Shown here piece after piece: positions 26,797 through 34,756 of a stretch of DNA of 64,000 bases. The notes under the pieces are model-generated. The model did not search any database and was not told where the DNA came from. It saw only the letters and a list, made by a program, of their open reading frames with translations. The first letter of the stretch is position 1. Each line of letters opens with the position of its first letter. The stretch spans positions 18,640 through 82,639 of the forward strand of contig JAAYBD010000039.1 of assembly GCA_012719035.1 (NCBI GenBank), given 5' to 3'. Source of the DNA: Clostridiales bacterium. GTDB taxonomy: Bacteria; Bacillota; Clostridia; Oscillospirales; Oscillospiraceae. A program made the translations under genes and the position numbers.

Positions 26797-26835
26797 GCGC
26801 TTATAATACGACAGATAAGGGAATAGAGGAACAAA

Positions 26836-27963
26836 ATGGATTATAAAAAAATATTAAACAGTGAAATATCGGCAGAAACAATAAAGCAGTGGAGAGAAAG
26901 CGGAAAAAAGGCACTCGGTATTGTTTGCTGTCATGTGCCCTTTGAAATCTTACACGCGGCGCAAATACTTCCTGTAAGGCTCAGAGCGACCTCCTGCAAA
27001 GACTGCGGCGAAGGAGAAGCTTGTTTGGGTCCTCAAAGCTGCAGCTTCACGCAGTCAATTCTCCAATATCTTATTGACGGCACTTACGACTTGGACGGTC
27101 TTATAACATCTAATGGCTGTTCGGCAGCTTCAGAGATTATGGGTCACTGGCGAACGGTCTCACAGAGGGAGAACAGACAACAGTTCTTTTATGAAATCGG
27201 TGTTCCGAGAGTGAATAATCAAGCATCCCGCAATTACTTTCGAGGAGATTTGGAAGAAGTATGCAAGGAGCTTGAAAGACTAAGCGGCAATGAAATTACA
27301 AATGAGAAGCTAAAGAACAGTATTGATACCTACAACGAAGCGCGAAGACTTGTAAAACAGGTATATGATTTGCGCAAGGCTGAAAATCCTGTTTTAAGCG
27401 GAGAAGAAACTTTAAGAATCACTCTTGCGGCAATGGAAATGCCCATTGAAGACTACATAGAATTCCTTAAAGCTGTTCTTGCAGACGCAAAAAATCGTAA
27501 GCCAATAGAAAATTTCGGTGCTCGCGTTATGCTGGCTGGAAGCGCACTCGACGATCCGGAATTTGTGAAGGCGGTTGAAGCTTGCGGATGTTTAGTCGTT
27601 GCCGATTTAAACAGCTTCGGTATACGATTCCTCCGCGATGAGCTGGTATACGATAACTCAGACATAATAGGTTCGATTGCAAAGTATTATATCTCCCGTT
27701 CCTCTTGCCCTCGCATGATGGATGGCAGTGATGATATCCATGATTATATTTTGAATGCTGCCAAAGAATATAATGCAGATGGAATAATTATTGAGCGATT
27801 GAAGCATTGTGAAAAATGGGAAAATGAAGCGTCTATTCTTGGTGAGGTCTTTAAAAGCGCAGATATACCGTATCTTGAACTTGAGCGCCAAGAGCGTATG
27901 TCTGCAGGCGGTCAGCTGTCGATTAGAGTTGAGGCATTTAGAGAAATGATAGAAAACAGATAA
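26836..27963 (+). CDS. 2-hydroxyacyl-CoA dehydratase-like / double-cubane cluster protein
   Basis: 375 aa, HgdB/FldB/BcrB-like fold. N-terminal cysteines (GIVCCHVPFE near residue 34, SCKDCGEGEACLG near 56, SNGCSAASE near 99) and a later SSCPRMM segment are the Fe-S ligand candidates. It occurs alone: no second dehydratase subunit and no HgdC-type activator ATPase is adjacent. Stand-alone homologues include the double-cubane [Fe8S9] cluster proteins of anaerobes, which reduce small molecules at low potential; that reading fits the Fe-S assembly genes directly upstream. Identity of substrate unknown. Confidence 0.82.
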   Translation: MDYKKILNSEISAETIKQWRESGKKALGIVCCHVPFEILHAAQILPVRLRATSCKDCGEGEACLGPQSCSFTQSILQYLIDGTYDLDGLITSNGCSAASEIMGHWRTVSQRENRQQFFYEIGVPRVNNQASRNYFRGDLEEVCKELERLSGNEITNEKLKNSIDTYNEARRLVKQVYDLRKAENPVLSGEETLRITLAAMEMPIEDYIEFLKAVLADAKNRKPIENFGARVMLAGSALDDPEFVKAVEACGCLVVADLNSFGIRFLRDELVYDNSDIIGSIAKYYISRSSCPRMMDGSDDIHDYILNAAKEYNADGIIIERLKHCEKWENEASILGEVFKSADIPYLELERQERMSAGGQLSIRVEAFREMIENR

Positions 27964-27985
27964 ATCTTTTCAACTAATTTGGAGG

Positions 27986-28020
27986 GCTTTATAGGCGTAG
28001 CACTAACTCGCCTATAAAGC
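27986..28020. other. Perfect 12-bp stem hairpin without T-tract
   Basis: GCTTTATAGGCG (27986-27997) pairs with CGCCTATAAAGC (28009-28020) around an 11-nt loop. It is followed by AAAACTG, not T residues. It ends 51 nt before the CPCC gene start; possibly a processing or stability element. Confidence 0.5.
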
Positions 28021-28071
28021 AAAACTGCGGTTGAAAAATTAGGCGTCAGACAAATCATGAGGTGGATAACA

Positions 28072-28479
28072 GTGAAAGAAATTGGATTCGAGTGTCCAAT
28101 ATGCGGCAAATATTATTTTCGGGATTTTGAGGGACTTGAAGAATGCCCCGTTTGTAATTGGGCAATTAACATCGTTCAATATGATAATCACGATTTTTCC
28201 GAGGGATCAAATACTTTAAGTGTTAATGAGTATAGGATTGAATATGCTGTTTTGAGTAACAAAAGCACTCGGAAAGAAGCCGAAAAACTTAAAGAGGAAT
28301 TTCGTAGAAAGCGTATCAGTATGCATAAAGAATTTAGAGAACTCAAGTCCGGACAAATAGCTCCAAGCTGCGAAGAAATGCATCAGCAATTTGTTGATGT
28401 CAGGCTTCTATATATCGAAAAATTGAATCAATTGCTGATGATATCAACAAAATCCAAAGACGTTACATATGCCTTATAA
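28072..28479 (+). CDS. CPCC family cysteine-rich small protein
   Basis: 135 aa from GTG 28072, which has GAGGTGG 8 nt upstream; the in-frame ATG at 28057 overlaps that ribosome site and is unlikely. N-terminal zinc-type pair of CxxC motifs (FECPICGKYYF and ECPVCNWA), then the family pattern of an N..S..EYR segment; the C-terminal half is helical and charged. The family has no known function. It may be transcribed alone or with the double-cubane-type gene. Confidence 0.72.
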   Translation: MKEIGFECPICGKYYFRDFEGLEECPVCNWAINIVQYDNHDFSEGSNTLSVNEYRIEYAVLSNKSTRKEAEKLKEEFRRKRISMHKEFRELKSGQIAPSCEEMHQQFVDVRLLYIEKLNQLLMISTKSKDVTYAL

Positions 28480-28662
28480 GCTGTACAGGCTGGAAAACCA
28501 ATGCTTGCGGATCAAACGCGCGTGTGGTCTAATATGATATAAACAGAAAGTTTATGCTTTTATGAGAATAGCACGCTGTATGTTATTGATACCATACGAA
28601 TTCACGGCATAGAAGTTGAAATATATGCTATAAAAATGAAATATTTTAAAAGGAGTATACTT

Positions 28663-29202
28663 ATGAAAAAAGCCGTTATTTTGTATTGTTCCTTTACCGG
28701 AAATACCGAAAAGGTCGCAAAAGCTATTGACGAGGGACTTAAAGAGGGTGGCATGGAGACAACGCTCATGAGGTTTCAGGAGGCGGAGGAAATTGACTAC
28801 TTCGACTATGATCTTGTCTGTGTTGGAGCCCCCTCCTATAACTGGAGCGTTCCTCAACCTGTCAATGAATATCTGAAGAAGAAATTCAATTATTATAAAA
28901 GCATAGGAAAAATTGTTCCCAACAGCCCGAGGGTTGGGAAAAAAGCTCTTGTTTTCTGTACATATTCCGGACCGCACACCGGAATCGACGAGGCGATACC
29001 AACGGGGCTATACATGGGTCAGTTTTTTGACCATATGGGCTTTGATGTTCTGGATAAATGGTATATTTTGAGCGAGTTTATTGGCTCCGAAGAAATGAGC
29101 ACTCGAGGCCGTATGGGTGACATCAGAGGACTTCCGACGGAGCAGGATCTCAAGGATTTAAAAGAAAAAGCGAAAAATATGGTTCTTGAAAATTTTTGCT
29201 GA
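28663..29202 (+). CDS. Flavodoxin family protein
   Basis: 179 aa. Start at ATG 28663 with AAAGGAG upstream; the in-frame ATG at 28636 lacks a site. The FMN phosphate-binding loop is visible near residue 9 (YCSFTGNTEKVAKAI), then the aromatic isoalloxazine loop region (GAPSYNWSVPQP) and FCTYSGPHTG. Length fits a long-chain flavodoxin-like fold. A low-potential electron donor for the Fe-S proteins upstream is plausible from position only; about 180 nt with no clear promoter lie between. Confidence 0.85.
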   Translation: MKKAVILYCSFTGNTEKVAKAIDEGLKEGGMETTLMRFQEAEEIDYFDYDLVCVGAPSYNWSVPQPVNEYLKKKFNYYKSIGKIVPNSPRVGKKALVFCTYSGPHTGIDEAIPTGLYMGQFFDHMGFDVLDKWYILSEFIGSEEMSTRGRMGDIRGLPTEQDLKDLKEKAKNMVLENFC

Positions 29203-29455
29203 AAAAGCATTTTCGATGAGATAAGAACTACCTGCTGACGGATGTTTGCTTTTATGCGTTTTATAATTGCCGGCAGCATTATTTTCTTTGAGATACTCTT
29301 GTCCATCCTCTCCTTTGTCTCTGCCGGGCTGAATGTGGTGCCGCAAGCGTTGATTTTCGGCAGGACATCCTCCTACGTGCTTTGGCAAAGATAGATGCCA
29401 TTATAATAATGTCTGCTTGCTGTAAACAGGGGGTTAGCTTCGTATGAAATATAAA
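29203..29455. other. Gene-poor stretch between flavodoxin and tRNA-Arg
   Basis: No convincing gene. A 50-codon frame on + (29242-29394) encodes a hydrophobic peptide but has no ribosome site; frames on the minus strand are no better. It may be a decayed gene fragment. Confidence 0.4.
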
Positions 29456-29456
29456 A

Positions 29457-29492
29457 GAAAAAGCGCTGAAATGTGAAACATTTCAGCGCTTT
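29457..29492 (-). terminator. Terminator of tRNA-Arg (minus strand)
   Basis: AAGCGCTGAAATGT (29461-29474) and ACATTTCAGCGCTT (29478-29491) form a perfect 14-bp stem with a GAA loop. On the minus strand it directly follows the CCA end and runs into TTTTTCTTTT. Confidence 0.85.
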
Positions 29493-29569
29493 TGGCACCC
29501 CCGGCGCGACTCGAACGCACTACATTCCGCTTAGGAGGCGGACCCTCTATCCTGGTGAGGTACGGGGGC
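29493..29569 (-). tRNA. tRNA-Arg (anticodon CCT)
   Basis: 77 nt including an encoded CCA. Read on the minus strand: acceptor GCCCCCG pairs with CGGGGGT (first pair G-U), D stem CCTC/GAGG, anticodon stem TCCGC/GCGGA with loop CTCCTAA giving anticodon CCT, T arm with loop TTCGAGT. All stems close. Perfect-spacing promoter upstream and terminator directly downstream show a single-gene unit. Confidence 0.95.
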
Positions 29570-29590
29570 ATCTATTATTAATACCTGCGT

Positions 29591-29619
29591 ATTCTAACCC
29601 ATTTCGCCATTTGTGTCAA
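29591..29619 (-). promoter_or_regulatory. Promoter of tRNA-Arg
   Basis: On the minus strand TTGACA (29619-29614), a 17-nt spacer and TAGAAT (29596-29591), about 20 nt before the tRNA 5' end. Confidence 0.8.
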
Positions 29620-29957
29620 GTAAAAGAGGCACAGCAGGCTGTATATAAACCTGCTCGACATCGGACACTCATCGGGACGCCATAGGTAGAAAAACGAACC
29701 GGCTGGTTTGTGTCAAAATTATCGATGGCTTTTATTAAACCAATGCAGCCTACCTGAAAAAGGTCGTCGACATTTTCGCCCCTTGAGGCGAATTTTTGTA
29801 TGACCGATAATACCAAGCGTAAATTTCCTGAGATCAGTTTATCCCTTGCTTCCTTATCGCCCTCCTTTGACAAGCGTAATAGTTCCATAGTTTCATCGTT
29901 CTTCAGTACCTTGAGCCTCGCTGTGTTTACACCGCAGATCTCTACCTTGTTCAGCAA
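29616..29957 (-). pseudogene. sigG: 3'-truncated sporulation sigma factor G-like gene
   Basis: The 113-aa frame starts with TTG at 29957 behind a perfect AGGAGG. Its first about 98 residues match the N-terminal third of sigma-G: NKVEICGV, GNLRLVLSVIQKFASRGE, DDLFQVGCIGLIKAIDNFD and FSTYGVPM (region 2). After VPM the homology stops and the frame reads a short unrelated tail (VRCRAGLYTACC...). Regions 3 and 4, needed for DNA binding at -35, are missing; normal length is about 257 aa. A weak hairpin (29633-29655) and the tRNA promoter follow. Either a deletion remnant with the intact gene elsewhere, or a sign of lost sporulation. Confidence 0.8.
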
Positions 29958-30036
29958 TTGAATTACCTCCTAACGATGGATATTGGATAGTATTTCCCCT
30001 AAGGTTCACTTTCATTCTGAATTGTTGAAAGGTATA

Positions 30037-30090
30037 TTGTTAACCTGAATGTAAAAATCAGTTGACACTTTGTTTGACTTGCTGTAAAAT
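30037..30090 (+). promoter_or_regulatory. birA-bioY promoter with BirA operator
   Basis: TTGACA (30062-30067), a 17-nt spacer and TAAAAT (30085-30090). The half-site TTGTTAACC (30037-30045), a 14-nt spacer and AGTTGACAC (30060-30068) match the known BirA operator pattern TTGTNAACC-N14-16-GGTTNACAA (second half 6 of 8 fixed positions). The second half covers the -35 box, so biotin-bound BirA would block transcription. Confidence 0.8.
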
Positions 30091-30119
30091 GTCATCAAAT
30101 TATTTATGAGGGGGATTCT

Positions 30120-31118
30120 ATGCCCACAAAAAATGATGTTTTATCAATCCTCGAAAACGAACGCGGACGGTTTGTTTCCGGTCAGGAGCTTGCCGAAGCT
30201 CTGCATTTATCGAGGACAGCAGTCTGGAAAGCAGTTAAAAATCTGGAAGAGGACGGACACAGGATATTGGCTATAAAAAACAGGGGATATATGCTTGACG
30301 AGCGAAGCGATATGCTTTCAGAGGAGGGAATACGTGTCCATATGCCGGACAGATACATCGACTGTCCGATTTATGTGTTTGACACAACAGACTCTACTAA
30401 TACTGAAGCAAAAAAGCTTGCCTTAGACAATGCCGCCCACGGCACGATGCTGCTTGCTGAAGAACAGACCGCGGGGAGAGGACGCTCCGGTAAGAGCTTT
30501 TTTTCACCTCGTGAAGCCGGACTTTATATGAGTATTATCCTAAAACCTGATTTGGGAATATCCGACCCTCAGCTGATAACTATTGCCGCTGCTGTTTCCG
30601 TATGTGAAGCGATAGAAAAGATAGCGGGACTGCGCCCCCAAATAAAATGGGTAAACGATATCTATCTGAACGGAAAAAAGATTTGCGGCATACTGACGGA
30701 AGCTATAACTGATTTGGAGAGCGGCGGCATCGAAAGCATAGTTGTAGGCATCGGCATAAACTGCATAGAAACAAATAGCCTTCCCGATGATCTGCGCGAT
30801 ATTGCGGGTGCGCTCGGAAAGGATGGCCTCTCGCGAAACCATCTTGCTGCGGAGATAGCCGCAGGTGTTTTGGATAGTTTCAACAATCTTGAAAATAGAG
30901 AAATAATTGACGAATACAGAAAGCGCTCTCTTATGTACGGCAGGGATATAAGTTTCCTAAGGGGCGATGAAAGGCTGTTCGCCACAGTTACAGGGATAAA
31001 TGATATAGGTAATTTGCAGGCTCGTCTGAAATCGGGGGAGGAAATCGTCTTGAGCAGCGGAGAGGTTTCCATAGGCAGCTTAAAAAATTTAGGGGTAGAA
31101 AAGAATGATGAAGAATGA
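30120..31118 (+). CDS. birA: Bifunctional biotin-protein ligase / biotin operon repressor
   Basis: 332 aa. N-terminal winged helix (residues about 1-60: GQELAEALHLSRTAVWKAVKNLEEDG), central catalytic domain with the ATP/biotin loop GRGRSGKSF, KWVNDIYLNGKKICGIL, and the C-terminal SH3-like domain. It attaches biotin to carrier proteins and, having the HTH, acts as repressor. A matching operator lies over its own promoter. Overlaps bioY by 14 nt. Confidence 0.95.
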   Translation: MPTKNDVLSILENERGRFVSGQELAEALHLSRTAVWKAVKNLEEDGHRILAIKNRGYMLDERSDMLSEEGIRVHMPDRYIDCPIYVFDTTDSTNTEAKKLALDNAAHGTMLLAEEQTAGRGRSGKSFFSPREAGLYMSIILKPDLGISDPQLITIAAAVSVCEAIEKIAGLRPQIKWVNDIYLNGKKICGILTEAITDLESGGIESIVVGIGINCIETNSLPDDLRDIAGALGKDGLSRNHLAAEIAAGVLDSFNNLENREIIDEYRKRSLMYGRDISFLRGDERLFATVTGINDIGNLQARLKSGEEIVLSSGEVSIGSLKNLGVEKNDEE

Positions 31119-31674
31119 AAAAACATTAGACGTTAGGGGAATGGTACTTTGCGCGCTTTTTACGGCGCTCATAGCCACAGGTGCATTTATTAAAATACCG
31201 ATACCCTATGTTCCGATCACTCTTCAGTTTCTCTTTACAAATCTTGCAGGACTTCTGCTTGGAAGAAAAAGAGGTCTAATCTCCGTCTGCCTATATATTT
31301 TTATCGGTCTTGCGGGCATTCCGGTGTTTACTGCGGGGGGAGGGCTTGCCTATATATTCAAGCCGACTTTCGGATACATTATAGGTTTTGCCGGAGGTAC
31401 ATGGCTTGCGGGACTTATTTCAGAACGGAATCCGAACAATGGAAAGGCATACATTCTTGCAGGTTTTGCAAATATGGCTATAGTTTATACGATAGGTCTT
31501 TTTTATCTTTACTTTATGTCTAACTACTATCTTGGAAATCCTATAGGAGTTAAAGCCCTCTTTATCTCGGGGTTCCTGCTTTGCGCACCCGGAGATATCA
31601 TAAGCTGCTTAATTTGCTCTCTGATTGCCAAAAAACTTCTGCCAATTGTCAATAGGGGCAAAGCAGCGGCGTGA
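31105..31674 (+). CDS. bioY: Biotin transporter BioY (ECF S-component)
   Basis: 189 aa, six TM helices. Typical motifs: ALFTALIATGAFIKIPIPYVPITLQ, GAxxG-type loop (GLAGIPVFTAGGGLAYI) and PTFGYIIGF. It captures biotin at the membrane and uses shared EcfAAT modules encoded elsewhere. Co-transcribed with birA, start overlapping (31105 or 31108). A long perfect terminator follows 23 nt after the stop. Confidence 0.95.
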   Translation: MMKNEKTLDVRGMVLCALFTALIATGAFIKIPIPYVPITLQFLFTNLAGLLLGRKRGLISVCLYIFIGLAGIPVFTAGGGLAYIFKPTFGYIIGFAGGTWLAGLISERNPNNGKAYILAGFANMAIVYTIGLFYLYFMSNYYLGNPIGVKALFISGFLLCAPGDIISCLICSLIAKKLLPIVNRGKAAA

Positions 31675-31696
31675 TTTGATTAGGGCGGGGATTTTT

Positions 31697-31736
31697 AAAA
31701 CAAAGGCGCTTCCAAATCGGAAGCGCCTTTGTTTTG
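31697..31736 (+). terminator. Intrinsic terminator of birA-bioY
   Basis: Perfect 17-bp stem from 31697-31713 to 31719-31735 (core AGGCGCTTCC/GGAAGCGCCT), loop AAATC, ending in TTTT. Confidence 0.88.
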
Positions 31737-31806
31737 ACAGGAAGTCTTTGGCGGTTTTCATAGCAGCATAAATGACTTTTGTGTTTGCTGTGCGGCTTTC
31801 ATAATC

Positions 31807-31835
31807 TTGCTATCAACAACGCAAAGGTATATAAT
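31807..31835 (+). promoter_or_regulatory. Promoter upstream of pepD
   Basis: TTGCTA (31807-31812), 17-nt spacer, TATAAT (31830-31835). Gives a leader of about 110 nt before the pepD start; no riboswitch fold recognised in it. Confidence 0.6.
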
Positions 31836-31954
31836 GGAGATATGTTGGCAAATCGGAGGATACTAATCAACAGAGCAGTAAAATATGACTAAGCTGATTT
31901 GCTGCATGGCTGTGCTAAACAGGATGACCTTAGCGCTGAAAGGAATGAGCAATA

Positions 31955-33382
31955 ATGGAAAACGCTGAAAAGGTATTTCATTTTTTCGAGGAAATATCAC
32001 GTATACCAAGAAGCAGCGGCGATGAGAAAGCGATAAGTGAGTATCTCGTCAGCTTTGCAAAGGAACGCGGACTGGAAGTCATGCGGGACGATATATTCAA
32101 TGTGATAATAAAAAAGCCCGCGACCGTACCTGACTGCACCTGCGCACCTGTGATTATTCAGGGACATACAGACATGGTGTATGTTCGCGAGGATGGGTGC
32201 GAAAGAGCTTATGAGGACGGCATAAAGCTTATTTATAAGGATGGATGGCTCACCGCCGACGGAACCACGCTCGGAACGGACAATGGCATCGCCGTTGCCT
32301 ATGCCTTGGCACTGCTTGACAGCAGCGATATTCCTCATCCCGATATCGAAGCTGTTTTCACAGTTTCGGAGGAAATTGGACTGGTCGGTGCAGGGCATCT
32401 AAACTATACAATGCTTAAGGGAAAATATCTGCTCAATATCGATACAGAGGATGAAGGAATTTTTTACACAAGCTGCGCCGGAGCGTTCAGAAATGACCTG
32501 AGGATACCGATAGCGCGGGAAAGGCTTGAAGGGCTTTGCCGGCTTAATGTTAATATCCATGAGCTAAAAGGCGGACACTCGGGCATGGAAATAAACGAGG
32601 GCAGAGCGAATGCGATATCCCTGATGGCACGCGTGCTGATGAAACTCGGCGGGGATATTCATATTTCCTCTATAAAATCGGAGGGCAAAACCAACGCCAT
32701 TTCAAATAATGCGTCGGCAGAGCTTTATGTTGAGGAAAGTATGCTTGAGAGCATTGAAAAACGAATCAAAGCCATGGAGACCGAGTTTAAAGGCGAGTAT
32801 GGAAAAAGAGATAGTATCTCTATCGAGCTTATTCGCGGCGATAAGCAAAGCGCAGACTGCTATGATGAGGATAGCCGCAAAAAAGTGATCTCGGCTATGA
32901 CTCTTTTGCCATGCGGAGTAATGGGAATGAGCTTCGATATTCCCGATTTGGTTGAAACCTCTGCTAATCCCGCGCATATAGATCAGCTTGAAAATGAGCT
33001 TGTGATTTTGTCCTCGGCGCGAAGCTGTGTAGGCAGCCGCAAGGAGGAAATGAAAGCGAGATATGGCGCCGTTGCGGACTTGTGCGATGGCATCAGCACT
33101 TGCTCAGCCGACTATCCGCAGTGGGAGTATAGGGCAGATTCACCCTTGAGGGAGCTTGCAATTGAAACATATAGAGAGTTGTTTGGAAAAGAAGCAAAAA
33201 CAGGGGCAATCCACGCCGGACTCGAATGCGGATACTTTGATGAGAAGCTCCACGGAGTTGACATAATATCGTATGGACCGGACATTTTTGATGTGCACAC
33301 ACCGGCGGAGAGAGCAAATATCAATTCTATTGAGAGAATTTGGGTATTTACTCAGAGTATTTTAAAAAAGCTTGCAAAATAG
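31955..33382 (+). CDS. pepD: Aminoacyl-histidine dipeptidase (M20 family)
   Basis: 475 aa. Cytosolic zinc dipeptidase (Xaa-His, carnosine-type). Metal-binding motifs: QGHTDMV (about residue 70), LGTDNGI (about 108), catalytic SEEIGLVGA (about 134), and the C-terminal IHAGLECG. Length and order fit PepD/PepV-like beta-Ala-His dipeptidases. Single gene with its own promoter. Confidence 0.93.
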   Translation: MENAEKVFHFFEEISRIPRSSGDEKAISEYLVSFAKERGLEVMRDDIFNVIIKKPATVPDCTCAPVIIQGHTDMVYVREDGCERAYEDGIKLIYKDGWLTADGTTLGTDNGIAVAYALALLDSSDIPHPDIEAVFTVSEEIGLVGAGHLNYTMLKGKYLLNIDTEDEGIFYTSCAGAFRNDLRIPIARERLEGLCRLNVNIHELKGGHSGMEINEGRANAISLMARVLMKLGGDIHISSIKSEGKTNAISNNASAELYVEESMLESIEKRIKAMETEFKGEYGKRDSISIELIRGDKQSADCYDEDSRKKVISAMTLLPCGVMGMSFDIPDLVETSANPAHIDQLENELVILSSARSCVGSRKEEMKARYGAVADLCDGISTCSADYPQWEYRADSPLRELAIETYRELFGKEAKTGAIHAGLECGYFDEKLHGVDIISYGPDIFDVHTPAERANINSIERIWVFTQSILKKLAK

Positions 33383-33678
33383 TATAAAAAACTTATAATA
33401 CATTAAATCTACGGGCATCGTAATCAGTGCTTACGATGCCCGTAGGCAATAGCTATAAAAGTACGGACAGGCAGATAAGTGTATTATAGGATAAAAAATC
33501 AATTTAATTTGAAACACGCGCGGAAAAGTCTGTCCTTATTGATAAAGATATGATACAATAACAAATCGTGAGATTATGCCTTGCTGCATTTTGCCTGCCG
33601 CAAAGCGTTTTTCTTCCTAATAGGAGGAACTTTAAGCTCCCTATTTTTTATAAAAAACCGAAAGGAATGGTTTCTTAA
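33383..33678. other. Intergenic region before the exonuclease gene
   Basis: Contains a perfect 15-bp stem (33409-33423 with 33431-33445, core ACGGGCATCG) without T-tract, a possible TACAAT -10 at 33554-33559 without clear -35, and a terminator-like hairpin at 33619-33650 in the leader. No gene with a ribosome site. Confidence 0.6.
33619..33650 (+). terminator. Leader terminator/attenuator before the exonuclease gene
   Basis: AATAGGAG (33619-33626) pairs with CTCCCTATT (one bulged C, ending 33645), followed by TTTTTAT. It lies between the likely promoter and the start codon at 33679. Confidence 0.45.
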
Positions 33679-34650
33679 ATGGGCTATGTTGTCATGGATA
33701 TGGAGTGGAATCAGGCCATGTCCTCACAATCTGCCGTCTTCAATAAGCTTCCGATTCACCTTCGAGGAGAAATTATCCAAATCGGGGCAGTCAAGCTTAC
33801 GGATGACTTTATGCCGGGTGATGAATTTCAAATCGATGTTAAACCCATATATTTCCGCCGAATGCACTATAAAGTAGAAAAGCTGACAGGCTTTGATAAA
33901 GAACGCCTTGAGGGCGGTGTAGGCTTTAAGGAGGCCTTCGAAAGGTTTCGGAAATGGTGCGGTGAAGGCTGTACTTTCCTTACGTGGGGAAGCGATGACA
34001 AAGCGATAATGGAGCAAAACATAATTATCCACGATTTGGACTGGGACTGGATCGACAAGTGGGTAAATCTGCAGGTGATATACAACATCCAGACGCAGGC
34101 AGGACGAAATCAAACCGGACTTTCTACAGCGATGGAGTATTTCGAAATAGAACAGACCCGTGTTGCCCATGATGCTCTGGGCGATGCATATAATACTGCT
34201 CTTGTGTGTTCAAAGCTTAATCTCGAGGAGGGACTGAAGCAATACGACTCAGCTTCAAAGGTTCTGACTATCCACATCGGCAGGGAAAACGACGGCAAAA
34301 ATGCGCCTGAGGCAGTTGAGCACAGGGCTTTTACAGGTTATGTTGAAAGACAGGATGCGTTTTCGGATAAGGCTATATCCTCGCCCTTATGTCCGCTCTG
34401 CGGAGAGCACATGAAATGCGGACGGTGGGTAAACCAAGGCGACAAGAGATACATGTCGCTGTGCTCGTGCAAAACACACGGTAATTTACTTGTAAGGCTG
34501 AAGTTCCGCACCGCAGAGGACGAAACATGGACGGTAAACCGCATCATGTATAAAGCAAACTCTGAGATGGAGGAATTTTATAAGGACAAGGCGCACCCGC
34601 CAAGACGCCGCCGTTCCCGCAGCAAAAAGAAAAGGGCGGTTTCCCCGTGA
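33679..34650 (+). CDS. DEDDh 3'-5' exonuclease-domain protein with C-terminal cysteine motif
   Basis: 323 aa. RNase T/DnaQ-like exonuclease domain (residues about 1-180): exo I motif VVMDMEWN (D..E), exo III motif HDALGDAYNT. The C-terminal part has CPLCGEHMKCG...SLCSCKTHG, a probable zinc site, and a very basic tail (PRRRRSRSKKKR) that may bind nucleic acid. Substrate (RNA or DNA) not determinable. Single gene behind AAAGGAATGG. Confidence 0.85.
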   Translation: MGYVVMDMEWNQAMSSQSAVFNKLPIHLRGEIIQIGAVKLTDDFMPGDEFQIDVKPIYFRRMHYKVEKLTGFDKERLEGGVGFKEAFERFRKWCGEGCTFLTWGSDDKAIMEQNIIIHDLDWDWIDKWVNLQVIYNIQTQAGRNQTGLSTAMEYFEIEQTRVAHDALGDAYNTALVCSKLNLEEGLKQYDSASKVLTIHIGRENDGKNAPEAVEHRAFTGYVERQDAFSDKAISSPLCPLCGEHMKCGRWVNQGDKRYMSLCSCKTHGNLLVRLKFRTAEDETWTVNRIMYKANSEMEEFYKDKAHPPRRRRSRSKKKRAVSP

Positions 34651-34756
34651 AAACCGCAGGCTTTGTATACGGGAGCAGTGCCATAGCTTTCCTTCGTTTT
34701 TCCGAAAGTCTGACGTACAGATTCCGTAAAGCAATGTCTAACTATCGGAGGTTACA

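Noticed and set aside
29242..29394. 50-codon hydrophobic ORF on + between flavodoxin and tRNA
   Set aside because: No ribosome site, no recognised family; could be a decayed fragment, not supported as a gene.
29493..29660. tRNA-Arg as attachment site of an integrative element
   Set aside because: No integrase and no duplicated tRNA 3' end was seen on either side, although a truncated gene is close by.
33581..33877. 98-aa ORF on + overlapping the exonuclease start
   Set aside because: Different frame from the DEDDh domain, runs through the leader hairpin and lacks a ribosome site.
34651..34756. Structured leader or riboswitch before uppP
   Set aside because: Some short pairings (CTTTC/GAAAG) but no conserved core that I recognise.
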